Assembly (NCBI RefSeq): GCF_900105195.1
Contig: NZ_FNRX01000002.1
Location: 2,852,001-2,916,000 of the forward strand
Source: Rhodococcus pyridinivorans
GTDB taxonomy: Bacteria; Actinomycetota; Actinomycetes; Mycobacteriales; Mycobacteriaceae
Length of the DNA stretch: 64,000 bases
Direction of reading: 5' to 3'
The notes beneath the pieces are model-generated. The model did not search any database and was not told the origin of the DNA. It was given only the letters and a program-made list of their open reading frames with translations. Shown here in pieces: positions 56,546 through 64,000 of the stretch (position 1 is its first letter; each line of letters begins with the position of its first letter). Both the position numbers and the translations under genes were made by a program.

Positions 56546-56797
56546 TCAGAACAGCCCGACTGCTCGGATGATCAGACCGACGGCCACCACCAGAACCACG
56601 ATCACCACGATCGCGATGGCGATGAGGGCCCCGGCACTGCGGCGCTGCGGCGGTTCGTGTTGCGGACCGCCCACAGCAGTCTCGGCGGGCGGAGTATCTC
56701 CGGGCGCCACCCCGCCCCCGGGTTCGAGACCAGGAGTGTTCGCGGGATCGGGGTTCTGCGGGTCGAACTCGGACGCGTCGGTATTCTCGTCAGCCAT
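56546..56797 (-). CDS. Small membrane protein, DUF6480-like
   Basis: 83 residues: an acidic, Pro/Gly-rich N-terminus with the PNDP-like pattern DPANTPGLEPGGGVAPGDTP and one C-terminal transmembrane helix (IAIAIVVIVVLVVAVGLII, about 60-80). This is the plan of the DUF6480 family of actinobacteria; function unknown. AGGAGAG precedes the ATG. Confidence 0.75.
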   Translation of the reverse strand: MADENTDASEFDPQNPDPANTPGLEPGGGVAPGDTPPAETAVGGPQHEPPQRRSAGALIAIAIVVIVVLVVAVGLIIRAVGLF

Positions 56798-57027
56798 ACT
56801 CTCCTGTACCCGATTATCGGCGAGCAACGCGTCGACTTTTCTTCTTCGCAGCGCCGCACCTGCGAGTGCGCGGGGTACAACGTCTGGGACAACGGTTCGA
56901 TGATCCCGGAATCGACGTGGCCGCCGATACGCCGGGATAAGCTGACAACGGCCGAACAATACACCGCTGCAGGCTCCGGGAGCCGGTAACACCGCTGCTC
57001 CCAAGCCTTTTGACCTCGGGAGGAATC

Positions 57028-57237
57028 ATGACCGACCCACAGCAGGATCCGAACAAGGACGAAGGTGAGGAGGGCCCGGCGGACGGCGGTGCAGCCGGCG
57101 TCCCGGGCGTTCACGATGGCGGAGCTGACGGGGGTGCCGACGGGGGCGCCGATGGTGGAGCCGACAGCGGCGGTGACGGCGGAGCCGACGGCGGGGCTGA
57201 CGGAGGTGCCGATGGCGGAGCCGACGGAGGCAGCTAG
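57028..57237 (+). CDS. Acidic protein of Asp-Gly-Gly-Ala repeats
   Basis: 69 residues. A short acidic start (MTDPQQDPNKDEGEEG) is followed by about nine imperfect DGGA tetrapeptides to the stop. No Lys or Arg after residue 10, so it should be extremely acidic and unstructured. GGGAGGA lies seven bases before the ATG, and a perfect hairpin follows the stop. Both support a real, separately terminated gene. Function unknown. Confidence 0.6.
   Translation: MTDPQQDPNKDEGEEGPADGGAAGVPGVHDGGADGGADGGADGGADSGGDGGADGGADGGADGGADGGS
57118..57234 (+). repeat. 12-base tandem repeat coding for DGGA units
   Basis: Imperfect tandem array of a GAC-GGN-GGN-GCN unit, about nine copies, with third-position variation. 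It could expand or contract by slippage and so vary in length between strains. Confidence 0.65.
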
Positions 57238-57261
57238 GTGTGAGGACTCCTCATATCGCAT

Positions 57262-57299
57262 CCAGGACTCCGGCGTCGAAACGGACGCCGGAGTCCTGG
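57262..57299 (+). terminator. Perfect hairpin after the DGGA-repeat gene
   Basis: 16-base perfect arms (57262-57277 and 57284-57299) around a six-base loop, 24 bases past the stop and directly before the JmjC-type gene. It argues for a start of that gene downstream of 57299. Confidence 0.75.
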
Positions 57300-57307
57300 A
57301 AACACGC

Positions 57308-58444
57308 TTGATCGACATCGGTCGGGAGAAGTTCGCGTCCGAAATCTGGGGACGTGCACCACTGCTGACGCGTCGCGCCGGCACATTCACCGACCTGTTC
57401 TCCGTCGAGGCAGTCGATGAACTCATCTCGCGCCGAGGACTTCGCACGCCCTTTCTTCGCGTCGCCAAGGACGGGACGACACTGCCGGACTCGTCGTTCA
57501 CCTCCCCCGGCGGTGTCGGAGCGACCATCTCCGACCAACTCGACGACACGATGCTCTGGCGCAACCTCGCCGACGGTGCCACCCTCGTCCTGCAGGCACT
57601 GCACCGCACGTGGGAACCGATCTCGCAGTTCGGCACCGCTCTGAGCGACGAACTCGGACATCCCGTCCAGGTCAACGCGTACATCACTCCACCTCGGAAC
57701 CAGGGGTTCAGCCACCACTACGACGTCCACGACGTCTTCGTCGTGCAGATCGAGGGAACCAAGAGGTGGGTGATCCACGAGCCTGTCCACCCGGCGCCGC
57801 TGCGCAATCAGCCCTGGATCGATCACCGCGCCGCTGTCGCCCGAGCCGCGACAGAGCCGGCGTGCATCGACACCGTGCTCGAACCCGGCGACTGTCTCTA
57901 TCTACCGCGCGGCTGGATCCATGCCGCCGAGGCCCGAGGGGAGATCTCCATCCACCTCACCGTCGGCATCCATACGTGGACGCGTCACGCACTTGCCGAG
58001 CATCTGACCCGAGCAGCGCTCACTGCGCTCGGCGACGATCCTGAGATGCGCGGTGCACTACCCATGGGCATCGACGATCCGGATGACGAGATCACTGCTG
58101 TACGTGAGCATCTCATCGCCGCACTGGCCGAGGCGGACGTCGCCTCCCTGTTCCACCGTGCCCGGCGGGAGCAGGCGCGTCCGGCACCGCTGGGGCCGCT
58201 CGCCCAATTCGCCGTCGTCCACGATCTCGGCCCCGACACCACGGTGAAACTCCGCAGCGCGCTGTATGGACGTCTGGAAGGTTCACACCTGGTCACGCGC
58301 GTGGGCCGTGTCGCCGTGGCGGACGATGAACTGCCGTCTGTCACGCGCCTGCTCGACGGCGGATCCCACCCGACGAAAACCCTCGGGACCGACCTGGTCG
58401 AACGGCTGTTGCGCGCAGGGATCCTCGTCCCCGCGGAACAGTGA
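57308..58444 (+). CDS. JmjC/cupin-type 2-oxoglutarate oxygenase (ROXA-like)
   Basis: 378-residue Fe(II)/2-oxoglutarate-dependent oxygenase resembling bacterial ribosomal-protein hydroxylases (YcfD/ROXA). The iron site is H137-Y-D139 in SHHYDVHDVF and H205 in RGWIHAAEA; the fold ends in a dimerisation and winged-helix-like C-terminal part. The target is unknown. A TTG at 57308 is proposed because the hairpin at 57262-57299 lies just upstream. The frame is open to 57065, and an ATG at 57212 inside the repeat gene is the alternative. Confidence 0.75.
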   Translation: MIDIGREKFASEIWGRAPLLTRRAGTFTDLFSVEAVDELISRRGLRTPFLRVAKDGTTLPDSSFTSPGGVGATISDQLDDTMLWRNLADGATLVLQALHRTWEPISQFGTALSDELGHPVQVNAYITPPRNQGFSHHYDVHDVFVVQIEGTKRWVIHEPVHPAPLRNQPWIDHRAAVARAATEPACIDTVLEPGDCLYLPRGWIHAAEARGEISIHLTVGIHTWTRHALAEHLTRAALTALGDDPEMRGALPMGIDDPDDEITAVREHLIAALAEADVASLFHRARREQARPAPLGPLAQFAVVHDLGPDTTVKLRSALYGRLEGSHLVTRVGRVAVADDELPSVTRLLDGGSHPTKTLGTDLVERLLRAGILVPAEQ

Positions 58445-58453
58445 CGGTGCACT

Positions 58454-59350
58454 GTGGCCTCAGCCGAACGCTTCTTCTGCGCAGACAGTGCCCGACAGCG
58501 GGGTGATCCGATGGCCGGCACGGCCCCGCGCGGATTCGTCTGGGTCCTCGTCGAATATCGGGGCAGATGGCCGGTGAACGGGTTCGAGGGGCTCGATCTC
58601 GACGCCGCGGCCAAGACGGTCGTGTTCTCCGCCGCGCAGGCGGCCCGCGCACGCATACTGTTGGTCAAGCGCCCGGGCCGTCGTCGCCGCGGTGGGCACG
58701 ACCAGTGGGCGGTGCTCCGCCGCGAGACCTCGGGCACGGTGCGTCAGCAATGGGGAATGTGGGATCGCGGGGAGGATCTGACACAGATCGTCACCGCCCT
58801 CGAGACTCCCGGCGACCTCAGCGGCCCCTCCGTCGTCCTGGTCTGCGCTCACGGTCACCACGATCCGTGCTGCGCCGTGCGTGGACGGCCGGTCGCGCGC
58901 GCTCTGGCCGAGCGCTGGCCCGATCAGGTCTGGGAATGCTCGCACGTAGGCGGAGACCGGTTCGCCGCCAATGTCGTCGTCGTACCCGACGGTGTCTACT
59001 ACGGCGGTCTCGACGCCGAATCGTCCGTCCTCACGATCGAGGAACACTTCTTCGACCGGATCCACCACCACCATCTACGCGGCTACACCGATATGTCTCC
59101 GCCTCAGCAGGCCGCGCTCGCTGCCACGCTCCGACGCTTCGGTCCGGCCGGGCGCAGTAATTACACGGTCGCCGAGAGTGTGCGCGAGGGTGATCGCTGG
59201 CGGGTCCGGCTCGCCGGTCGTGCACCGCACCCGGAGCGTGTCGACGTCGAACTGCGGGCCCATCGCACTCCCCCGTGCCGATTGACCTGCCGTGGAGCGC
59301 CGACGGCTTCGGTCATGGTCTACGAACCCACCTCGGTCCGCGCGGTGTGA
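58454..59350 (+). CDS. Sucrase/ferredoxin-like family protein
   Basis: 298 residues. A thioredoxin-like Fe-S ferredoxin domain has Cys ligands in CAHGHHDPCCAVRG and CSHVGGDRFAANVV. The family binds a 2Fe-2S cluster, but its physiological role is not known. GTG start 10 bases after the oxygenase stop, so both are likely co-transcribed; electron transfer to the oxygenase is a possibility, not shown. Confidence 0.8.
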   Translation: MASAERFFCADSARQRGDPMAGTAPRGFVWVLVEYRGRWPVNGFEGLDLDAAAKTVVFSAAQAARARILLVKRPGRRRRGGHDQWAVLRRETSGTVRQQWGMWDRGEDLTQIVTALETPGDLSGPSVVLVCAHGHHDPCCAVRGRPVARALAERWPDQVWECSHVGGDRFAANVVVVPDGVYYGGLDAESSVLTIEEHFFDRIHHHHLRGYTDMSPPQQAALAATLRRFGPAGRSNYTVAESVREGDRWRVRLAGRAPHPERVDVELRAHRTPPCRLTCRGAPTASVMVYEPTSVRAV

Positions 59351-59380
59351 GCGGACGGCCGCGCACCCGGCCTGAGGTCG

Positions 59381-60835
59381 TCACCCCAGCTCTTCCTCCG
59401 CCTTCGCGAGGGCCGCGAACTCCTCGTCCGGGGAGTTCGCGACGAGGTGGTGGCGGCTGTAGAGACCGAAGTAGGCCATGAATGCAGCGAACGCGGCGAA
59501 CGTCCACAGAGCCGCAACAGGATCGACGAGGAAGGTGGCAACCACAGCGGCCGCAGCGATCACCAGCGCGAACGATGTCGTGACGATTCCACCGGGTGTG
59601 CGGTACGGACGCCGCATCCCGGGCTCGCGCACGCGCAGCACGATGTGGCTGACCATCATGAGTACATAACTCACGGCGGCACCGAAGACCGCCATGTTGA
59701 GGAGCATCGCGCCCTCACCGGTCAGCGACAGGACGAAACCGATCACGCCGGGAACGATCAACGCGAGCATGGGTGCCTTGCGGGAATTCGTCACCGACAG
59801 GCTCGTCGGCAGGTAGCCGGCCCGGGACAGCGCGAAAGTCTGCCGCGAGTACGCGTACATGATGGAGAAGAAGCTGGCGATCAACCCGGCGAGCCCGATG
59901 TAGTTGACGACCTTCGCCGCTGTCCCGTCACCCAGCGCCTCGACGAGCGGGTTGCCCGAGGTCGACAACCCCTCGGCGCCCAACGCACCGGTCGCCAGGA
60001 ACAGCACGGTCGCTCCGGTCAGCAAGAGCACCAGCATGCTGGAGATGATGCCGCGCGGCACGTTCTTCTCCGGCTCACGCGCTTCCTCCGCAGCGAGAGG
60101 AACGCCCTCGATCGCCAGGAAGAACCAGATCGCGAACGGGACCGCGGCCCAGATACCGAAGTAACCGAACGGCAGGAAGCCCGAGGCGCCGACGGCATCG
60201 GTCGGCGCGATGTCCGTGAGATTGTCGGACTCGAACAGTCCCACCGCAGAGACTGCGAAGATCACGAGTCCGACAAGTGCGATGGCGGTGATGACGAACA
60301 TCGCCTTGAGCGCTTCGCCCGCACCGGTGAGGTGGATGCCGATGAAAATGGCGTAGACAGCGAGGTAGATCCACCGTCCGTCGGTGATCCCGAAGATGTT
60401 CAACGATTCGACATAGCTGCCGATGAACGTCGCGATGGCCGCAGGTGCGATCGCATACTCGATGAGAATTGCCGTGCCGGTGGCGAATCCGCCCCAGGGA
60501 CCGAGCGCGCGACGCGCGAAGGTGTATCCACCGCCGGCAGCTGGGAGCGCCGACGACAACTCGGCCATCCCGAGCACCATCGCGAAGTACATGCCCGCGA
60601 TGACCACGCCGGCGATGAGCAGACCGCCGAATCCGCCTTCGGCGAGTCCGTTGTTCCATCCGGCGTAGTCACCGGAGATGACATAACTGACACCGAGTCC
60701 CGCAAGGAGCACCCACCCTGCGGTTCCTTTACGAAGTGAACGTTTTTCGAGGTATTCGCTCTTCTCGGCGTGGAAGTCGGCGCCGTCGTGGTGCTTGCGG
60801 GTCCTCGAACTCTTCGATGGTTCTACGACCGACAT
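59381..60835 (-). CDS. Amino acid/ethanolamine permease (APC family)
   Basis: 484 residues with about twelve hydrophobic helices. GDYAGWNNGLAEGGFGG near residue 55 and AGGGYTFARRALGPWGG are characteristic of ethanolamine permeases (Eat type). Imports ethanolamine or a similar amine by a cation-coupled or exchange mechanism. No ethanolamine ammonia-lyase or amine-degrading gene is beside it. GAGGGAGACGG precedes the ATG. Confidence 0.8.
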   Translation of the reverse strand: MSVVEPSKSSRTRKHHDGADFHAEKSEYLEKRSLRKGTAGWVLLAGLGVSYVISGDYAGWNNGLAEGGFGGLLIAGVVIAGMYFAMVLGMAELSSALPAAGGGYTFARRALGPWGGFATGTAILIEYAIAPAAIATFIGSYVESLNIFGITDGRWIYLAVYAIFIGIHLTGAGEALKAMFVITAIALVGLVIFAVSAVGLFESDNLTDIAPTDAVGASGFLPFGYFGIWAAVPFAIWFFLAIEGVPLAAEEAREPEKNVPRGIISSMLVLLLTGATVLFLATGALGAEGLSTSGNPLVEALGDGTAAKVVNYIGLAGLIASFFSIMYAYSRQTFALSRAGYLPTSLSVTNSRKAPMLALIVPGVIGFVLSLTGEGAMLLNMAVFGAAVSYVLMMVSHIVLRVREPGMRRPYRTPGGIVTTSFALVIAAAAVVATFLVDPVAALWTFAAFAAFMAYFGLYSRHHLVANSPDEEFAALAKAEEELG

Positions 60836-61137
60836 TCCGTCTCCCTCAGGCGATCGGTTCGTACGGCGGCGTCACGCCGAGGTAGTGGAACGTCGCGCGA
60901 GCAGCTGTCGGTGTTCATGAGCTACCCCCCCCGGGGTCGTGAAGAATCGCGCAACGAGATGGAGTGCAGCCGTGTAACTCGGATGATCCAGCATCCTCCC
61001 GGGCGAACAGGGTGTCTGTTCGTTTCTCGAGTATCGGAGAAGACTGTTGCAACTCTGTTGCGCGCCTGTAATGGAACGCACGGTTACGTAGCCTGCGGGC
61101 GGTCTTCTACCAACCGACGACACGTGGAGGATTCGAA
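60836..61137. other. 302-base gap, promoter region
   Basis: No gene recognised. It has a run of eight C at about 60925-60932. Just before the permease start, on the minus strand, a 20-codon open frame ending HYLGVTPPYEPIA could be the tail of a lost gene. The right end has the ribosome-binding site of the short ORF at 61138. Confidence 0.35.
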
Positions 61138-61209
61138 GTGACAGCGCCGCTGTGGGCGGTAGCGATCGTGGCCGTGGCTGCGTTCGGATGGGGTGCATCG
61201 GTGGTGTAG
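61138..61209 (+). CDS. Very small hydrophobic peptide
   Basis: 23 codons (VTAPLWAVAIVAVAAFGWGA then SVV) forming one membrane helix. A strong GGAGG lies eight bases before the GTG. Either a real membrane microprotein or the surviving start of a lost gene, since the next gene (VOC) is badly deleted. Confidence 0.35.
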   Translation: MTAPLWAVAIVAVAAFGWGASVV

Positions 61210-61272
61210 CGGGCTCATCGAAGTGTCGTGCGCCGATCCGAGGGTCCGCTCTCGGCCACGGGGCGTACCCGC

Positions 61273-61529
61273 ATGGTGTCGGTCAGGCAGGTACAGGTCA
61301 CCTTCGATTTCGTCGGACCCGAGCGAAGGCTGCGAAGAATCGGGTGCATCTCGATGTGCGCGTCGGCACAGGCTTGGAGAGCGACGAGCGACTGTCTGCT
61401 CTGCAAGCGGAGTCCGACCGACTGGTGACGCTCGGCGCCGCGCAAGTGAAGGTTCTGCACGCCGACGGTGTGGACGAGTCCTGCATCGTCGTGCAGGACA
61501 TCGAAGGCAACGAGTTCTGTCTGGACTGA
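61273..61529 (+). pseudogene. VOC-family gene with large internal deletion
   Basis: The start (MVSVRQVQVTFDFVGPER) and the end (KNRVHLDVRVGTGLESDERL to QDIEGNEFCLD) of a glyoxalase-like protein are present, but about 60 residues between them are gone and the two parts are out of frame (junction near 61322-61334). Unlikely to give a working product. Confidence 0.7.
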
Positions 61530-61566
61530 GCCCGTATACCTCGAAGTTCCGTGATCCGACAACCGA

Positions 61567-62249
61567 TCACAGAGAAGCGGTGTGGTCCTCGACGATTCGC
61601 TCGGCAATTCGAGCGACGGCGACGTTGAGATCCTGTGACAGCGTCCGCAGCATCACGAAGGCGCGGGCGGCATCGACACCGCAGCGCTGCATCAGAAGAC
61701 CTTTGGCCTGGCCGATGGTGTCTCGGGTGCCCAACGCCGAGCGCAGATGCAGCTCCGCGCGTGCAGCAGTGAGCTCGGCGGCCGCCTGCGCCGCCAATGC
61801 GATGCCCAGCGCTACCGCAGCACCGTCGAAGGCCTGCGGTTTCGATGCGAACAGGTTCAGCGAACCGGCGATATCGGTTCGGGTGTGAGTTGGAAGGACA
61901 ACACACTGCCGACCCCGACCAGCAGGGCTTCCTCGGTGAACTGCGGCCACCGTCTCTCGGACCGCAGGTCGCTGCTGTAGACCACGCTCGTGACCCCGGC
62001 AGCGTCGATGCAGGGACCACCGGCGTCGCGTTGGATCCGACCGAGTTCCCGGGACGATGACGACGCCACTCCGTGCGCCTCGAATGTGTCCTTGCCGATG
62101 AGCACGATGTCGGCGCACTCGACCCCGGCGATCGTCACCGCGGCGGCCGTGGTCACCGCACGCAGTGCTTCACCGAGATCGTGCCGTCCGCTCGGCGGTC
62201 TTCATAGATCTCCAAGGGCCTTGATCAAGATCTCGATCGATTCGGCCAT
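61567..62249 (-). pseudogene. GAF-ANTAR regulator, several frameshifts
   Basis: Reads from MAESIEILIKALGDL through a GAF domain (GVECADIVLIGKDTFEAHG, RRWPQFTEEALLVGVGSV) to an ANTAR RNA-binding domain (TIGQAKGLLMQRCGVDAARA). Three frame breaks are apparent: at about 62207 and 62185, which compensate each other, and at about 61886, where inserting one base restores SFQLYTRTDIAGSLNLF. ANTAR proteins act as RNA-binding antiterminators, with GAF as the sensor. It is probably dead, although the GAF and ANTAR parts could be made separately. Confidence 0.7.
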
Positions 62250-62424
62250 GAAATGCAGCCTCTTCCGCCTGTTTCACGATGCCGCGTGTCAAGGCGAGAA
62301 AGTGGCGGGCAAGATGCCCGTACCACCCACGCTAACCGCGATTGCCGGCACGGGAGTGTGAAGAGCACCCTCTGGGCGTTCGGCGGACGCCTCAGGAATG
62401 GGGTGGCCGACCGTGGGTCGGAGG

Positions 62425-62514
62425 TCAGAGGGTGTGGCCGAGGATGTGGGTAAGGGCGATCAGAGCGGCGAACCAGATGAGAGTTCCGCCGAGTGTGGCG
62501 AAGTCTGTGTACAT
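62425..62514 (-). CDS. Very small membrane peptide
   Basis: 29 codons starting MYTDFATLGG and ending HILGHTL, with one hydrophobic helix (TLIWFAALIALTHIL). Weak ribosome-binding site. A possible microprotein; no homologue recognised. Confidence 0.3.
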   Translation of the reverse strand: MYTDFATLGGTLIWFAALIALTHILGHTL

Positions 62515-62947
62515 GAGTGGTCTCGATCGTACGCCGGTTGAAGCATCAACGAAGATGTCCGCGGTCACAGTCCGTCACGCACGCGTTCGGCTTCCGCACG
62601 CTTGTCCCCACCGGGAATAGATAGCCATCGGGTCGCGTTGTGCTGGGCGGATCGGGTGCGTATTCGTGTCCCTCGGGCTCAACCCTTTGCCTTCACGGAA
62701 GTTCCGTTCGACTGGAGCCGTGTTGCGCCTTTCGCCGAGAGGCGACCGAACGCACCCGATCCCTTCACATTTCGTAACGCGAGTCGGCGCACTCCGCCAC
62801 GCGAGCCTTCGCCACCGGATGCGCTTCCCGCACGGATGTGGCCGACCCGCCCCGGCGACCGAATACCACCGGGTTCGGCCACCGCTCCACCGGGTACCTC
62901 CGGAAGACACCGACAGGTTCGAAAGAACAGCAAGTGCAGGAGGACAT
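62515..62947. other. 433-base intergenic region
   Basis: No gene or RNA recognised. It contains the candidate SigF-type promoter at 62873-62896 and a leader of about 45 bases before the gene at 62948. Open frames here lack ribosome-binding sites and coding character. Confidence 0.4.
62873..62896 (+). promoter_or_regulatory. Candidate SigF/SigB-type stress promoter
   Basis: GTTC, a 15-base spacer, then GGGTA, close to the actinobacterial general-stress consensus GTTT-N14-16-GGGTA. Ends 51 bases before the start of the small gene at 62948. Confidence 0.35.
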
Positions 62948-63202
62948 GTGCCCACCAACTTGACCGCCACCGACCTTCGAGAACTCCTCGATTCGACGCT
63001 CGATGACCCCGCACTCGTTCTGGAGGAGGGACGCTTCCGCGTGGTCGGAGGTCAGGAGCTCACGGATGAGAACCGAGCGTTCCTCGTGGTCACCAGGGAA
63101 GACCTCCGCAAGCAGCTACCGCAGGATCGGGACCACGACGAGAGCGACCTGGAGCTACAGGCGGGCGTGCTCGGCTCGACCGTCGCGAACCTCGGCGGGT
63201 GA
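62948..63202 (+). CDS. Small acidic hypothetical protein
   Basis: 84 residues, starting VPTNLTATDLRELLDSTLDD and ending VANLGG. Acidic, with a predicted helix then a short beta segment (RFRVVGGQELTDEN). No family recognised. AGGAGG lies just before the GTG. May be under the stress-type promoter at 62873. Confidence 0.6.
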   Translation: MPTNLTATDLRELLDSTLDDPALVLEEGRFRVVGGQELTDENRAFLVVTREDLRKQLPQDRDHDESDLELQAGVLGSTVANLGG

Positions 63203-63251
63203 TCGCCTTGTATCGGCTGCCGACCGGAACAGTAGGTGACACACTCGGAGA

Positions 63252-64000
63252 ATGAGCGAAGAACCCACATCCGCGCCGGTCTGGAACTACCTGATGGACA
63301 TGGATGGTGTTCTCGTGCACGAGGATCACCTGATCCCCGGTGCCGACGCGTTCCTGACCGAGCTCCGCGACACCGGTACGCCGTTCATGGTGCTCACCAA
63401 CAATTCCATCCGCACACCCCGAGATCTGCGGGCGCGCCTGCTGCGCTCCGGCCTCGACGTGCCCGAGAAATCGATCTGGACCTCCGCGCTGGCGACGGCG
63501 ACGTTCCTCGCCAATCAACGTCCCGGTGGCAGCGCTTACGTGGTGGGTGAATCCGGATTGACCACCGCGCTGCACGACATCGGCTACGTCCTCACGGACA
63601 GCGACCCGGACTACGTCGTCCTCGGTGAGACACGCACGTATTCCTTCGAGGCGATCACCACCGCGATCCGACTGGTCGAACGCGGCGCCCGGTTCATCGC
63701 GACCAATCCGGACCCGACCGGCCCGTCACGAGAGGGTTCGCTTCCTGCCACCGGGGCAGTCGCAGCGCTCATCACCCGCGCGACCGGCCGTGAGCCGTAT
63801 TTCGTGGGCAAGCCGAATGCCCTGATGATGCGGTCGGCCCTGCGTGCGATCGGTGCGCACTCCGCACACACGCTGATGATCGGTGATCGCATGGACACCG
63901 ACATCGTCTGCGGCCTCGAGGCCGGTCTGCAGACACTGCTGGTCCTGACCGGCATTTCGACCCGCGAGTCCGTCGAGCGGTTCCCCTACCGCCCGACCCG
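63252..64000 (+). CDS. HAD-IIA phosphatase (NagD/4-nitrophenylphosphatase type), partial
   Basis: First 249 codons of a HAD family IIA hydrolase. Motifs: [45 protein letters not shown] and [17 protein letters not shown]. Dephosphorylates a small phosphate ester; NagD itself acts on nucleotides. CGGAGA precedes the ATG. The gene continues beyond the window end. Confidence 0.88.
   Translation, partial: MSEEPTSAPVWNYLMDMDGVLVHEDHLIPGADAFLTELRDTGTPFMVLTNNSIRTPRDLRARLLRSGLDVPEKSIWTSALATATFLANQRPGGSAYVVGESGLTTALHDIGYVLTDSDPDYVVLGETRTYSFEAITTAIRLVERGARFIATNPDPTGPSREGSLPATGAVAALITRATGREPYFVGKPNALMMRSALRAIGAHSAHTLMIGDRMDTDIVCGLEAGLQTLLVLTGISTRESVERFPYRPT

Noticed and set aside
56798..56830. SigF-type promoter before the DUF6480-like gene
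   Set aside because: GTTG and GGGTA occur, but the spacer is 13 bases and GGGTA lies almost on the ribosome-binding site, so it is likely chance.
60836..60905. Tail of an ethanolamine-degrading enzyme ending HYLGVTPPYEPIA
   Set aside because: Only about 20 codons are open and I cannot match them to any enzyme. Noted in the gap entry only.

Overview
The window is high-GC actinobacterial chromosome. The complete prokaryotic proteasome and pupylation set, the Tat genes next to helY, an MTB12-like lipoprotein and F420-type reductases point to Mycobacteriales, most likely Rhodococcus or a close Nocardiaceae relative. This is inferred from gene content and protein resemblance only. No rRNA, tRNA or CRISPR array was seen.

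Layout. (1) 1-13.4 kb, mostly minus strand: 5' part of helY, tatC, tatA, pafC, pafB, pafA, then prcA, prcB, pup, dop, an F420-type reductase and arc (mpa). A plus-strand PAP2/diacylglycerol-kinase fusion sits between pafA and prcA. A plus-strand lipoprotein follows arc. (2) 13.4-25.6 kb, conserved housekeeping: trmI, a RecB-like nuclease, a thioesterase, hisG/hisE, an RluA-type pseudouridine synthase, trhO, a HAD phosphatase, metH, a PAC2-family protein and an MFS exporter. (3) 25.7-27.1 kb: two truncated genes head to head (AraC regulator and SDR), a deletion scar. (4) 27.1-35.4 kb: type II lumazine synthase, a winged-helix protein, and otsB-GH65-pgmB meeting a phosphoketolase tail to tail. 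(5) 35.4-41.1 kb: an AT-richer insert bounded by 40-bp near-identical direct repeats, an AlkD-like repair protein, a tyrosine recombinase and pepN. (6) 41.1-48.1 kb, accessory: a qorB/qorR-like pair with a clear operator, a broken AhpD-like gene, a four-LysM protein, a broken racemase, a long coiled-coil protein, a VOC protein and a membrane protein. (7) 48.2-56.4 kb, a catabolic cluster: acyl-CoA dehydrogenase, XRE-TetR fusion regulator, two cyclase-family hydrolases, acyl-CoA ligase, MmgE/PrpD, and a CitE remnant beside a TetR remnant. (8) 56.5-64 kb: small acidic and membrane proteins, a JmjC-type oxygenase, a sucrase/ferredoxin-like protein, an ethanolamine-type permease, decayed VOC and GAF-ANTAR genes, and the start of a NagD-type HAD phosphatase.

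How the genes work together. Pup is deamidated by Dop, ligated to substrates by PafA, and recruited by Arc to the PrcA/PrcB core; the prcA-prcB-pup chain is joined by 4-base stop/start overlaps. PafB/PafC, normally a DNA-damage regulator pair, are cut off from pafA here by a perfect hairpin. OtsB, GH65 and PgmB form a likely trehalose-to-glucose-6-phosphate route beside phosphoketolase. The 48-56 kb cluster looks like CoA-dependent degradation of an unidentified acid.

Several genes carry single-base frameshifts (25.87, 42.68, 44.82, 61.89 kb) and others have lost their 5' halves. Some frameshifts could be assembly errors; the truncations are unlikely to be.
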